A DNA stretch of 5,168 nt, from NCBI GenBank assembly GCA_013298675.1, contig JAAFIJ010000208.1, positions 1 to 5,168 of the forward strand. The letters run 5' to 3'. Of this stretch, positions 1 through 5,168 are shown piece by piece; positions within the stretch are counted from its first letter, which is position 1; the number at the start of each line of letters is the position of its first letter. Source of the stretch: Rhodobacterales bacterium (GTDB lineage: Bacteria > Pseudomonadota > Alphaproteobacteria > Rhodobacterales > Rhodobacteraceae). A program made the translations under genes and the position numbers. Under the pieces are notes generated by a model. That model searched no databases. It was not told the DNA's origin and saw only the letters and a program-made list of their open reading frames with translations.

Positions 1-66
1 GGCAAGCCCATCGGACGGGTCCGTGCCAATGGGCTGATGGCCAAGTTGATCAACCCGCGCAGCTAA
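1..66 (+). CDS. C-terminal end of an unidentified protein (partial)
   Basis: Frame 1 is open from the left edge to a TAA at 64-66 and encodes 21 residues ending in LMAKLINPRS. It is basic (three Arg, two Lys) with no acidic residue, and shows no motif that identifies a family. The 5' part lies outside the window. The frame is supported mainly by its fit to the neighbouring gene: its stop is only 22 bp from the stop of the convergent topA, a normal tight convergent arrangement in a compact bacterial chromosome. I do not recognise the product and assign no function. Confidence 0.5.
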   Translation, partial: GKPIGRVRANGLMAKLINPRS

Positions 67-88
67 CGCGCCGCGCGGGGTATCATCA

Positions 89-2758
89 TTATTCCAGAAC
101 GTCGCCAGTGTCTGTGGTGGCCACCGCATCTGCTTTCACAGCAGTTTTCTTTGCAGCTGGCTTTTTGGCGGCTGGCTTCTTAGCTGCGGGTTTTGCGGCA
201 GCTTTCTTTACCGGTGCCTTTTTCTCGGCCGCAGGTTTGGCTGCAACTTTCTTCACCGCAGTTTTCTTGCCCGCGGGTTTCTTACCGGATTTTCCTGCCT
301 TTTCCGAAATCAATTCAAGCGCTTGTTCAAGCGTCACGTCTTCAGGCGCGATGTCTTTTGGCAAGGTCGCGTTGACCTTTGCCCATTTGATATAAGGCCC
401 ATACTTGCCTGGCATCACTTGAATAGGGCCACCCGACGGGTGTTCCCCCATCTCGCGCAGCGCCTCTACCGGGGTGGCGGACCCGCGACGGCCAGCCAGT
501 TTCAACGCCAGAACCTCTACCGCGCGGTTCATACCGATGGTGAACACCTCTTCGACATCAGGAATGTTTGCATAGACGCTGCCATGTTTGACATAGGGCC
601 CAAAGCGGCCGATCGCCGCCTCTACCAATGCGCCGTCTTCGGGGTGCGGACCGATCACGCGCGGCAGATTTAGCAACTCTAACGCACGTTCAAGCACAAG
701 CGCATCTGGTGCCCAACCTTTGGGCAGGCTGGCACGACCGGGTTTTGGATTTTCCTCGGTCGCTTCCCCGCGTTGCACATAGGGACCAAAGCGGCCATTG
801 CGGATGGTGATGTTTTGCCCGTCATCATCCTGACCCAAAATCTTGCCGTCCACTGCCCCCGCACCATTGTCTTCGCCAACAGAAATGGGACGGGTATACC
901 GGCATTCAGGATAGTTGCCACAACCGATGAACGCCCCGCCCGACCGCGCGGTTTTCAGGTGCAGACGCCCCGACCCACAGGTCGGACAGACCCGCGGATC
1001 GCCCCCGTCAGCCCGCAAGGGGTAAAGATGGGGGCTAAGGAAATCATCAATTTTTTCAAGAACTTCGGTGATACGCAGATCCGCCGTTTCTGCAATTGCC
1101 GCAGAGAAATCGCGCCAGAACCGCGTCAGAACCTCTTTGTAATCACGCTCTCCGGCAGAGACATCATCCAACTGCGATTCCAGATCGGCCGTGAAATCAT
1201 ATTCGACATAGCGGCGGAAAAAGTTGGTCAGGAAGGCCGTAACCAAGCGCCCCTTATCCTCGGGGAACAAGCGGTTCTTGTCTTTGCGGACATATTCGCG
1301 GTCAACGATCGTAGTCAAAACAGACGCATAGGTTGACGGGCGACCGATGCCCAATTCTTCCATACGCTTGACCAAGGTCGCCTCGGTATAACGCGGCGGT
1401 GCTTGGGTGAAATGCTGTTCCGGCGTCACTTTACGCTTTTCGGCGCCTTCGCCTTGCATGATCTGCGGCAGGCGACCTTCATCATCATCCTCGTCGTCGC
1501 GGCCTTCGTCATAGACCTTTAGGAAGCCGTCAAAGAGTACGACCTGACCGTTGGCGCGCAGACCAACCTCGCCGTCTGCGCTGGTGATATCAACGACCGT
1601 CCGCTCCATCCGGGCAGCGGCCATTTGGCTGGCAATTGTGCGCTTCCAGATCAGATCATAAAGATTTGCCTGATCCTTTTCGGCAAAACGCAGCTCGGCA
1701 GTGGACGCCCCCATATCGGTCGGGCGAATACATTCATGTGCCTCTTGGGCGTTCTTGGCCTTATTTTTATACAGGCGCGGCGTTTCTGGGACATAGGCGT
1801 TGCCGAACCGTTTGGCAATTTCGGCGCGCGCGGCGGTTACAGCCTCGGGAGCCATGTCGATGCCGTCGGTCCGCATATAAGTGATGTGCCCCGCCTCATA
1901 AAGCCGCTGCGCGGCCGACATGCAGGCCTTGGCCCCCATGCCCAACTTGCGGCTGGCTTCTTGTTGCAGGGTTGAGGTCATGAACGGCGGATAGGGGTTG
2001 CGCGATGCAGGCTTTGCTTCAACCGAGGACACCGTCAACGCGCGTGAGGTCACTGCATGCAGCGCCAAATCAGCGGCGGTTGCCGTCGGGATATCAAATT
2101 TATCAAGTTTCTTGCCGCCTAGAATGGTCAGGCGCGCAGCGTATTCCTGGCCACGTGGGGTGACCAAAACCGCCTCAACCGACCAGAATTCGCGCGCACG
2201 AAACGCCTCTATTTCCATCTCACGCTCGACAATCAGTCGCAAGCAAACCGACTGGACCCGCCCCGCCGAACGCGACCCAGGCAGTTTGCGCCACAGGACC
2301 GGCGATAGGGTAAATCCGACCAGATAATCCAGCGCCCGCCGCGCGAGATAGGCGTCAACCAAGGGCTGATCAACCTGACGCGGATGCTTCATCGCCTCGG
2401 TGACCGCCTCTTTGGTAATGGCGTTAAAGGTGACGCGGCTGACCTTTTTGCCCTTTTTCAGGCTGCCTGCCAAAGCCTGCTGCAAATGCCATGAAATCGC
2501 CTCTCCCTCGCGGTCAGGGTCGGTCGCAAGGATCAGTTCATCGTCGGTCTTCAGCGCTTCGGTGATCGCACGGATATGCTTTTTGCTGTCGGCTGCCACC
2601 TCCCAGGTCATCTCAAAACCGTTTTCGGTATCGACGGACCCGTCCTTGGCAGGCAGGTCGCGCACGTGGCCGTAAGAGGCCAGAACCGTATAGTTCGCAC
2701 CAAGATATTTGTTTATTGTCTTGGCCTTAGCCGGAGATTCGACGACGACGACTGGCAT
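89..2758 (-). CDS. topA: DNA topoisomerase I (type IA)
   Basis: An 889-residue type IA topoisomerase that relaxes negative supercoils by transient single-strand cleavage through a 5'-phosphotyrosine. The TOPRIM domain is at the N-terminus: VVESPAK with Glu7 at residues 5-11, and DPDREGE at 80-86 with the metal-binding acidic residues Asp80, Asp82 and Glu84. The catalytic Tyr is Tyr294 in HITYMRTDG (291-299), with Arg296 beside it. SRSAGRVQS (162-170) and the EELGIGRPSTYA stretch (467-478) are further family signatures. An acidic patch is at 417-427. One C4 zinc finger uses Cys591, Cys594, Cys613 and Cys619. Three C-terminal repeats follow (GRFGPYV at 655 and 717, GKYGPYI at 784), then a Lys/Ala-rich tail from about 820. 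The length is close to that of E. coli TopA (865), but with one zinc finger plus short repeats and a tail, an arrangement familiar in alphaproteobacteria. The ATG is fixed by the immediate MPVVVVESPAK start and by an AAAGGA site 5 nt upstream. The stop is TAA followed in frame by TGA TGA. It lies downstream of dprA on the same strand. Confidence 0.98.
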   Translation of the reverse strand: MPVVVVESPAKAKTINKYLGANYTVLASYGHVRDLPAKDGSVDTENGFEMTWEVAADSKKHIRAITEALKTDDELILATDPDREGEAISWHLQQALAGSLKKGKKVSRVTFNAITKEAVTEAMKHPRQVDQPLVDAYLARRALDYLVGFTLSPVLWRKLPGSRSAGRVQSVCLRLIVEREMEIEAFRAREFWSVEAVLVTPRGQEYAARLTILGGKKLDKFDIPTATAADLALHAVTSRALTVSSVEAKPASRNPYPPFMTSTLQQEASRKLGMGAKACMSAAQRLYEAGHITYMRTDGIDMAPEAVTAARAEIAKRFGNAYVPETPRLYKNKAKNAQEAHECIRPTDMGASTAELRFAEKDQANLYDLIWKRTIASQMAAARMERTVVDITSADGEVGLRANGQVVLFDGFLKVYDEGRDDEDDDEGRLPQIMQGEGAEKRKVTPEQHFTQAPPRYTEATLVKRMEELGIGRPSTYASVLTTIVDREYVRKDKNRLFPEDKGRLVTAFLTNFFRRYVEYDFTADLESQLDDVSAGERDYKEVLTRFWRDFSAAIAETADLRITEVLEKIDDFLSPHLYPLRADGGDPRVCPTCGSGRLHLKTARSGGAFIGCGNYPECRYTRPISVGEDNGAGAVDGKILGQDDDGQNITIRNGRFGPYVQRGEATEENPKPGRASLPKGWAPDALVLERALELLNLPRVIGPHPEDGALVEAAIGRFGPYVKHGSVYANIPDVEEVFTIGMNRAVEVLALKLAGRRGSATPVEALREMGEHPSGGPIQVMPGKYGPYIKWAKVNATLPKDIAPEDVTLEQALELISEKAGKSGKKPAGKKTAVKKVAAKPAAEKKAPVKKAAAKPAAKKPAAKKPAAKKTAVKADAVATTDTGDVLE
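146..190 (-). repeat. Three tandem 15-bp units encoding PAAKK in the TopA tail
   Basis: Three consecutive 15-bp units (176-190, 161-175 and 146-160 in coding order) each encode Pro-Ala-Ala-Lys-Lys, TopA residues 857-871. The protein repeat is perfect, but the DNA differs at third positions: CCC GCA GCT AAG AAG, then CCA GCC GCC AAA AAG, then CCA GCT GCA AAG AAA. They sit inside a longer basic tail (about 820-875) with looser related pieces such as KKTAVK, which occurs twice. Basic tails of this type are known in other bacterial TopA proteins to contact DNA and RNA polymerase and to aid processive relaxation; that role here is inferred. Confidence 0.85.
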
Positions 2759-2763
2759 GTAAT

Positions 2764-2769
2764 TCCTTT
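2764..2769 (-). promoter_or_regulatory. Ribosome-binding site of topA
   Basis: On the minus strand AAAGGA ends 5 nt before the topA ATG, a good Shine-Dalgarno spacing that supports this start codon. The site is part of a small inverted repeat, CCTTTCCAAAGG (2765-2776), which could pair weakly over the Shine-Dalgarno sequence. Confidence 0.7.
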
Positions 2770-2807
2770 GGAAAGGTCTCAGAATCTCGACACTTTAATG
2801 GGGTGGC

Positions 2808-2837
2808 AAGATGTGGCCGTCCAACAGGTATTGTCAA
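2808..2837 (-). promoter_or_regulatory. Putative sigma-70-type promoter of topA
   Basis: Read on the minus strand, a perfect TTGACA (-35, positions 2832-2837) is followed after 18 bp by CATCTT (-10-like, 2808-2813, three of six matches to TATAAT). Alphaproteobacterial promoters often have a well-conserved -35 and a loose -10, so this is acceptable but not strong. It would start transcription near 2800 and leave an untranslated leader of about 40 nt before the topA ATG. The stretch between the recovered dprA stop (2984) and the topA start, about 225 bp, holds no other gene I can support, so topA probably does not rely only on readthrough from dprA. Confidence 0.4.
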
Positions 2838-2983
2838 TGGAGTGGATAAAGAAAGCCCTCAGAGACGGCAAAAACCAAACAATGCCCAAGCTGGACATGG
2901 ACCATTCTTGTGCGCCCGGGGGGGCAACAGGCACACCGGCAACGCGGTCGATCCGAAGGCCATTGTGGTCAGTGCACGGCGCT

Positions 2984-3052
2984 TTAGTCTGACCGCGTCA
3001 ACAGACCACCCGATAGACGAGAAACACGTCCGTCAAGTTCCAGTGTCATAAG
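2984..3052 (-). pseudogene. dprA: Out-of-frame C-terminal end of DprA (winged-helix remainder)
   Basis: On the minus strand, shifted one base from the dprA frame, this stretch reads LMTLELDGRVSRLSGG and then LLTRSD before a TAA at 2984-2986. That is the expected ending of a proteobacterial DprA winged-helix domain, where a helix ending in L..L.LE is followed by GRV.R..GG. It joins directly to the main frame: dropping one G from the plus-strand runs 3052-3054 or 3056-3058 gives ...MPAGTLA-(A or R)-LMTLELDGRV..., a 393-residue protein with normal domain architecture. The segment is therefore the displaced 3' end of dprA and not an independent gene. Whether the extra base is a real mutation or a base-calling error cannot be told from one sequence. 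Confidence 0.85.
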
Positions 3053-4166
3053 GGCGGGCCAAAGTCCCCGCGGGCATCGCCAAATCGCGGATCAATTGAT
3101 CTTCGGCCAACGGGCTTGGTCCCAGACGCGCCAGGATCTGACTGTGCACCTCGGAAATGTCGGCCAAGGGCCGCCGGACCGGCACAGGCCCGGGAAGTGG
3201 CATTGGGGGGCGCAAAGCCGCGCGGTTGACATGAGGGCGAATGGGCTGGATTGCGGTGATCGGGGCTATCCGCAACGCCTCAATGATATCTGCTGTGTTG
3301 CGCACCAATGTCGCTCCCTCTCGGATCAACTGGTTACACCCTGCGGCGCGTGCGTCCAACGGATGGCCCGGCACGACCAATACATCGCGGCCTTGATCTG
3401 CCGCGGCTTTCGCCGTGATCAGGCTGCCGGAACGGCTTGTCGCCTCAACCACCACCACCGCGCGGCACAGGCCCGACACGATCCTGTTGCGCACAGGAAA
3501 ATGCCGCGACTGTGGGTGAAGCCCCGGTGGTTGTTCGGATAGTCGCAGTCCCATGTCGCGAATTTGGTCGGCCAAAGTTGCGTTTTCTTCGGGGTAGACG
3601 ATATCAACGCCGCCCGCATGGACCGCAATCGTACCGGTGGCGACACTCGCCTCATGTGCTGCGGCATCAATCCCGCGTGCAAGTCCCGACACAATCACCT
3701 GACCAGCAGCGCCCAATCCTTCGGCCAGTCGGCTTGCCATCCGCACGCCCAAGGATGAGGCATTGCGCGCGCCAATCATCGCAATCATCGGCCGCGCCAA
3801 AAGAACCGGGTCCCCTAACGCCCAAAGGATCGGCGGCGCATCAACAACGTCGCGCAAATTGGCGGGGTAAATCGCGTCGCCCCATACGATCATATTGGCC
3901 CCCGCTTTGCGGCCCTGTGCCAATTCATGGTGCACGACGCCCATCGGGCAAATCTCATACCCGTCAATGCCCGCAGCTTTTGCTATGCCGGGCAAAGCGG
4001 CAAGGGCCTGTTCGGCCCCGCCATAGTCTTTGATCATGCGGTGAAAGGTGATCGGTCCCACCCGGCGCGATCTGATCAGCCGAAGCCACAGCGCAGGGTC
4101 TTCGTCCTTGCCATGCGAAATATCTTGAATGGTGTCCACATGAAAACCCAAGGCATATCCCCCCAT
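3033..4166 (-). CDS. dprA: DNA-processing protein DprA (Smf), C-terminus frameshifted
   Basis: DprA binds single-stranded DNA in the cytoplasm and loads RecA on it, protecting incoming DNA during natural transformation. The Rossmann-fold DprA domain is complete: GARNASSLG (132-140), SGLARGIDAAAH (160-171), GTIAVHAGG (178-186; His183 is at a place usually hydrophobic), YPEEN (191-195), SEQPPG (210-215), FPVRNRIVSGL (223-233) and SRSGSLITA (244-252). A helical N-terminal region (LWLRLIRSRRVGP, 26-38) precedes it. A Pro-rich linker (about 302-333) leads to a winged-helix domain from about 335 that is cut short: the frame ends in RPYDTGT at a TGA (3033-3035), while the proper ending lies in another frame to 2984. 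The open frame gives 377 residues; the restored one would give 393. The ATG at 4166 has no clear Shine-Dalgarno sequence. A TTG at codon 6, preceded by GGGGGGA within the gene, is an alternative start. topA follows on the same strand. Confidence 0.93.
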   Translation of the reverse strand: MGGYALGFHVDTIQDISHGKDEDPALWLRLIRSRRVGPITFHRMIKDYGGAEQALAALPGIAKAAGIDGYEICPMGVVHHELAQGRKAGANMIVWGDAIYPANLRDVVDAPPILWALGDPVLLARPMIAMIGARNASSLGVRMASRLAEGLGAAGQVIVSGLARGIDAAAHEASVATGTIAVHAGGVDIVYPEENATLADQIRDMGLRLSEQPPGLHPQSRHFPVRNRIVSGLCRAVVVVEATSRSGSLITAKAAADQGRDVLVVPGHPLDARAAGCNQLIREGATLVRNTADIIEALRIAPITAIQPIRPHVNRAALRPPMPLPGPVPVRRPLADISEVHSQILARLGPSPLAEDQLIRDLAMPAGTLARPYDTGT

Positions 4167-4179
4167 TCAGCCACACCGA

Positions 4180-4219
4180 ACAGCCTGAGAGGACAGAGTC
4201 GTTTGCTACCCTAGGCTGT
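4180..4219. repeat. Short inverted repeat between dprA and the gabT unit
   Basis: ACAGCCT (4180-4186) and AGGCTGT (4213-4219) are perfect 7-bp inverted copies separated by 26 bp, in the 88-bp spacer between the divergent dprA start (4166) and the small ORF (4255). The position would suit an operator with half-sites about three helical turns apart, but a match this short is likely to occur by chance in a spacer of this size. I see no convincing -35/-10 pair for either direction in the spacer. Confidence 0.2.
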
Positions 4220-4254
4220 AGAACCCCAGCTATTCACCTTGAGGTTAATGGAGT

Positions 4255-4389
4255 ATGAATCCCTTCAAAGGAATTTTTGCAAAATATGCTTGGACTTGGC
4301 GTCTGGTCTTATCGAAATTCACCAAAGGCCAGTTGAAGCGGATGCAAAAGTTTGATCAAATGTCGTGTGAAATGGCCCATGATTGCTGA
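4255..4389 (+). CDS. Small basic hypothetical protein (44 aa) upstream of gabT
   Basis: ATG at 4255 to TGA at 4387-4389 encodes 44 residues beginning MNPFKGIFAKYAWTWRLV and ending EMAHDC. It is basic (six Lys, two Arg against three acidic residues) with an aromatic N-terminal half (Phe4, Phe8, Tyr11, Trp13, Trp15) and a Lys/Gln-rich middle. Two Cys (38 and 44) lie near the end. There is no signal peptide and no clear membrane span. A TAA at 4246-4248 in the same frame rules out a longer form. Possible ribosome-binding sites are GAGG (4241-4244, 10 nt before ATG) or GGAG (4250-4253, too close), so initiation looks modest. Its G+C is about 41%, well below the flanking genes. It ends 25 bp before the gabT start and could be co-transcribed as a small protein or act as a leader ORF. 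It resembles a DUF1127-type small protein only in size and charge. I do not recognise a family. Confidence 0.45.
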   Translation: MNPFKGIFAKYAWTWRLVLSKFTKGQLKRMQKFDQMSCEMAHDC

Positions 4390-4401
4390 TCCAAGCGGGC
4401 T

Positions 4402-4407
4402 AGGAGG
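4402..4407 (+). promoter_or_regulatory. Strong ribosome-binding site that sets the gabT start
   Basis: AGGAGG is a full Shine-Dalgarno match. It lies 7 nt before the ATG at 4415 but only 1 nt before another in-frame ATG at 4409. The spacing selects 4415, so the protein begins MNNADVARR and not MKMNNADV. Confidence 0.85.
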
Positions 4408-4414
4408 AATGAAG

Positions 4415-5168
4415 ATGAACAATGCTGATGTCGCCCGTCGCCGCACCGATGCTATCTCTCGCGGAGTTGGGGTGCAGACTGAAATCTATGTCGATCGCGC
4501 GCTGAATTCCGAAGTGTGGGATATTGAGGGCAAGCGGTACATCGATTTCGCTGCAGGAATTGCAGTGGTGAACACGGGGCATTGCCACCCGCGTGTGATG
4601 GCGGCTGTCACGGAACAGCTGTCGCGCTTTACGCATACCTGCCATCAGGTTCTGCCTTATGAAAACTACGTCCGCTTGGCAGAGCGGCTGAACGCCCTTG
4701 TCCCCGGCGATTTCCCCAAGAAAACCGTCTTTGTGACCACGGGTGCCGAGGCCGTTGAAAACGCGATCAAAGTCGCCCGTATCGCGACGGGTCGCAATGC
4801 CGTGATCGCTTTTGGCGGTGCGTTCCACGGCCGCACGATGATGGGCATGTCGCTGACCGGCAAAGTCGACCCCTACAAAAAGGGCTTTGGCGCAATGATG
4901 CCCGACGTTTACCACGTGCCGTTCCCGCAAGAAATTCACGGCATTTCCACCGATGACGCGATGGCGGGCATCACCAAACTGTTCAAAGCCGACCTTGACC
5001 CCACCCGCGTTGCCGCGATCATCTTTGAACCCGTGCAGGGCGAAGGTGGTTTCTACCCAGCGCCTCGCGATTTGATCCGCGCTGTGCGCAAACTTTGCGA
5101 CGACAACGGCATCGTGATGATCGCAGATGAGGTACAAACTGGCTTTGCCCGCACCGGCACCATGTTCG
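4415..5168 (+). CDS. gabT: 4-aminobutyrate--2-oxoglutarate aminotransferase (partial, N-terminal 251 aa)
   Basis: A class III PLP-dependent aminotransferase that moves the amino group of GABA to 2-oxoglutarate, giving succinate semialdehyde and glutamate, the first step of GABA catabolism in the cytoplasm. Visible motifs are GIAVVNTGHCHPRV (48-61), the PLP phosphate loop TTGAEAVENA (108-117), FHGR (137-140), where the aromatic residue stacks on the cofactor, EPVQGEGGF (205-213) and ADEVQTGFARTG (237-248) with Asp238, which binds the pyridine nitrogen. Key residues match E. coli GabT with an offset of one (Ile49, Arg140, Glu205, Glu210, Asp238 for Ile50, Arg141, Glu206, Glu211, Asp239), supporting GABA specificity over ornithine or acetylornithine. 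The catalytic Lys, expected near 267, is beyond the window. The open frame continues to the last base with no stop. Closely related 5-aminovalerate aminotransferases cannot be fully excluded. The gene is divergent from dprA and follows the small ORF at 25 bp. A succinate-semialdehyde dehydrogenase gene (gabD) may lie nearby, but none is in the window. Confidence 0.93.
   Translation, partial: MNNADVARRRTDAISRGVGVQTEIYVDRALNSEVWDIEGKRYIDFAAGIAVVNTGHCHPRVMAAVTEQLSRFTHTCHQVLPYENYVRLAERLNALVPGDFPKKTVFVTTGAEAVENAIKVARIATGRNAVIAFGGAFHGRTMMGMSLTGKVDPYKKGFGAMMPDVYHVPFPQEIHGISTDDAMAGITKLFKADLDPTRVAAIIFEPVQGEGGFYPAPRDLIRAVRKLCDDNGIVMIADEVQTGFARTGTMF

Noticed and set aside
66..91. GC-rich dyad CGCG-CCG-CGCG (67-77) as a bidirectional terminator between the convergent genes
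   Set aside because: The stem is only 4 bp and neither side is followed by a T run; the low-complexity CG stretch explains the match.
773..1336. Plus-strand open frame of 187 codons inside topA
   Set aside because: It is antisense to conserved TopA coding sequence (zinc finger and GRPST region) and has no recognisable product.
2911..2937. Imperfect hairpin around the run of seven G (2918-2924)
   Set aside because: Seven paired positions including a wobble, a loop with the homopolymer, and no U tract on either strand; structure alone does not support a function.
2857..2964. A possible minus-strand mini-gene in the dprA-topA spacer starting MAFGSTALPV
   Set aside because: It is about 34 codons with no ribosome-binding site and a Pro/Cys-rich, unlikely composition; it is most likely a chance open frame.
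2967..2994. GGTCAG/CTGACC inverted repeat as a terminator after dprA
   Set aside because: It has a 6-bp stem with a 16-nt loop, overlaps the recovered dprA coding end, and has no downstream T run.
2803..3051. Plus-strand ORF across the dprA-topA spacer
   Set aside because: Its 3' part overlaps the recovered dprA C-terminus on the other strand, it has no supporting ribosome-binding site, and its translation has no recognisable motif or balanced composition.
3437..4033. Plus-strand open frame of 198 codons opposite dprA
   Set aside because: The translation is Arg/Pro/Gln-rich and low in hydrophobic residues, typical of antisense to a GC-rich gene; dprA motifs fix the coding strand.
4400..5137. 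Long minus-strand open frame opposite gabT (245 aa, rich in His, Asp and Arg)
   Set aside because: It is the antisense shadow of the codon-biased gabT gene, which is clearly the real coding strand by its motifs; the shadow protein has no domain signature.

Overview
The window looks like a chromosomal core segment of an alphaproteobacterium, most likely a Rhodobacteraceae (roseobacter-type) member. The basis is the protein character (TopA with a Lys/Ala-rich tail, the DprA N-terminal signature LWLRLIRSRRVGP, and a GabT of proteobacterial type), the adjacent dprA and topA genes, and a moderately GC-rich base composition. The assignment comes from recognising families by eye; no search was run.

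Layout. Positions 1-66 hold the last 21 codons of an unidentified plus-strand gene that converges on topA with only 22 bp between the two stop codons. Positions 89-2758 (minus) are a complete DNA topoisomerase I gene, topA, with TOPRIM and active-site Tyr motifs, one C4 zinc finger, three C-terminal GxxGPY repeats and a basic PAAKK-repeat tail. A spacer upstream of it carries a plausible promoter and ribosome-binding site. Positions 3033-4166 (minus) are dprA (smf), the single-stranded-DNA-binding/RecA-loading protein. Its reading frame breaks at about 3052-3058, and the rest of its winged-helix domain is still readable in another frame down to a stop at 2984-2986. On the plus strand, divergent from dprA, a short AT-richer ORF of 44 codons (4255-4389) lies 25 bp upstream of gabT, the 4-aminobutyrate aminotransferase gene. 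gabT starts at 4415 and runs off the right edge.

How it fits together. dprA and topA share a strand and form a DNA-processing pair seen together in many bacteria, though the spacer between them is long enough for topA to have its own promoter. The smORF and gabT form a separate divergent unit for GABA catabolism. I see no RNA gene, CRISPR array, insertion sequence or recognisable new multi-gene system. The two items most worth a second look are the frameshifted DprA C-terminus and the uncharacterised small protein ahead of gabT.
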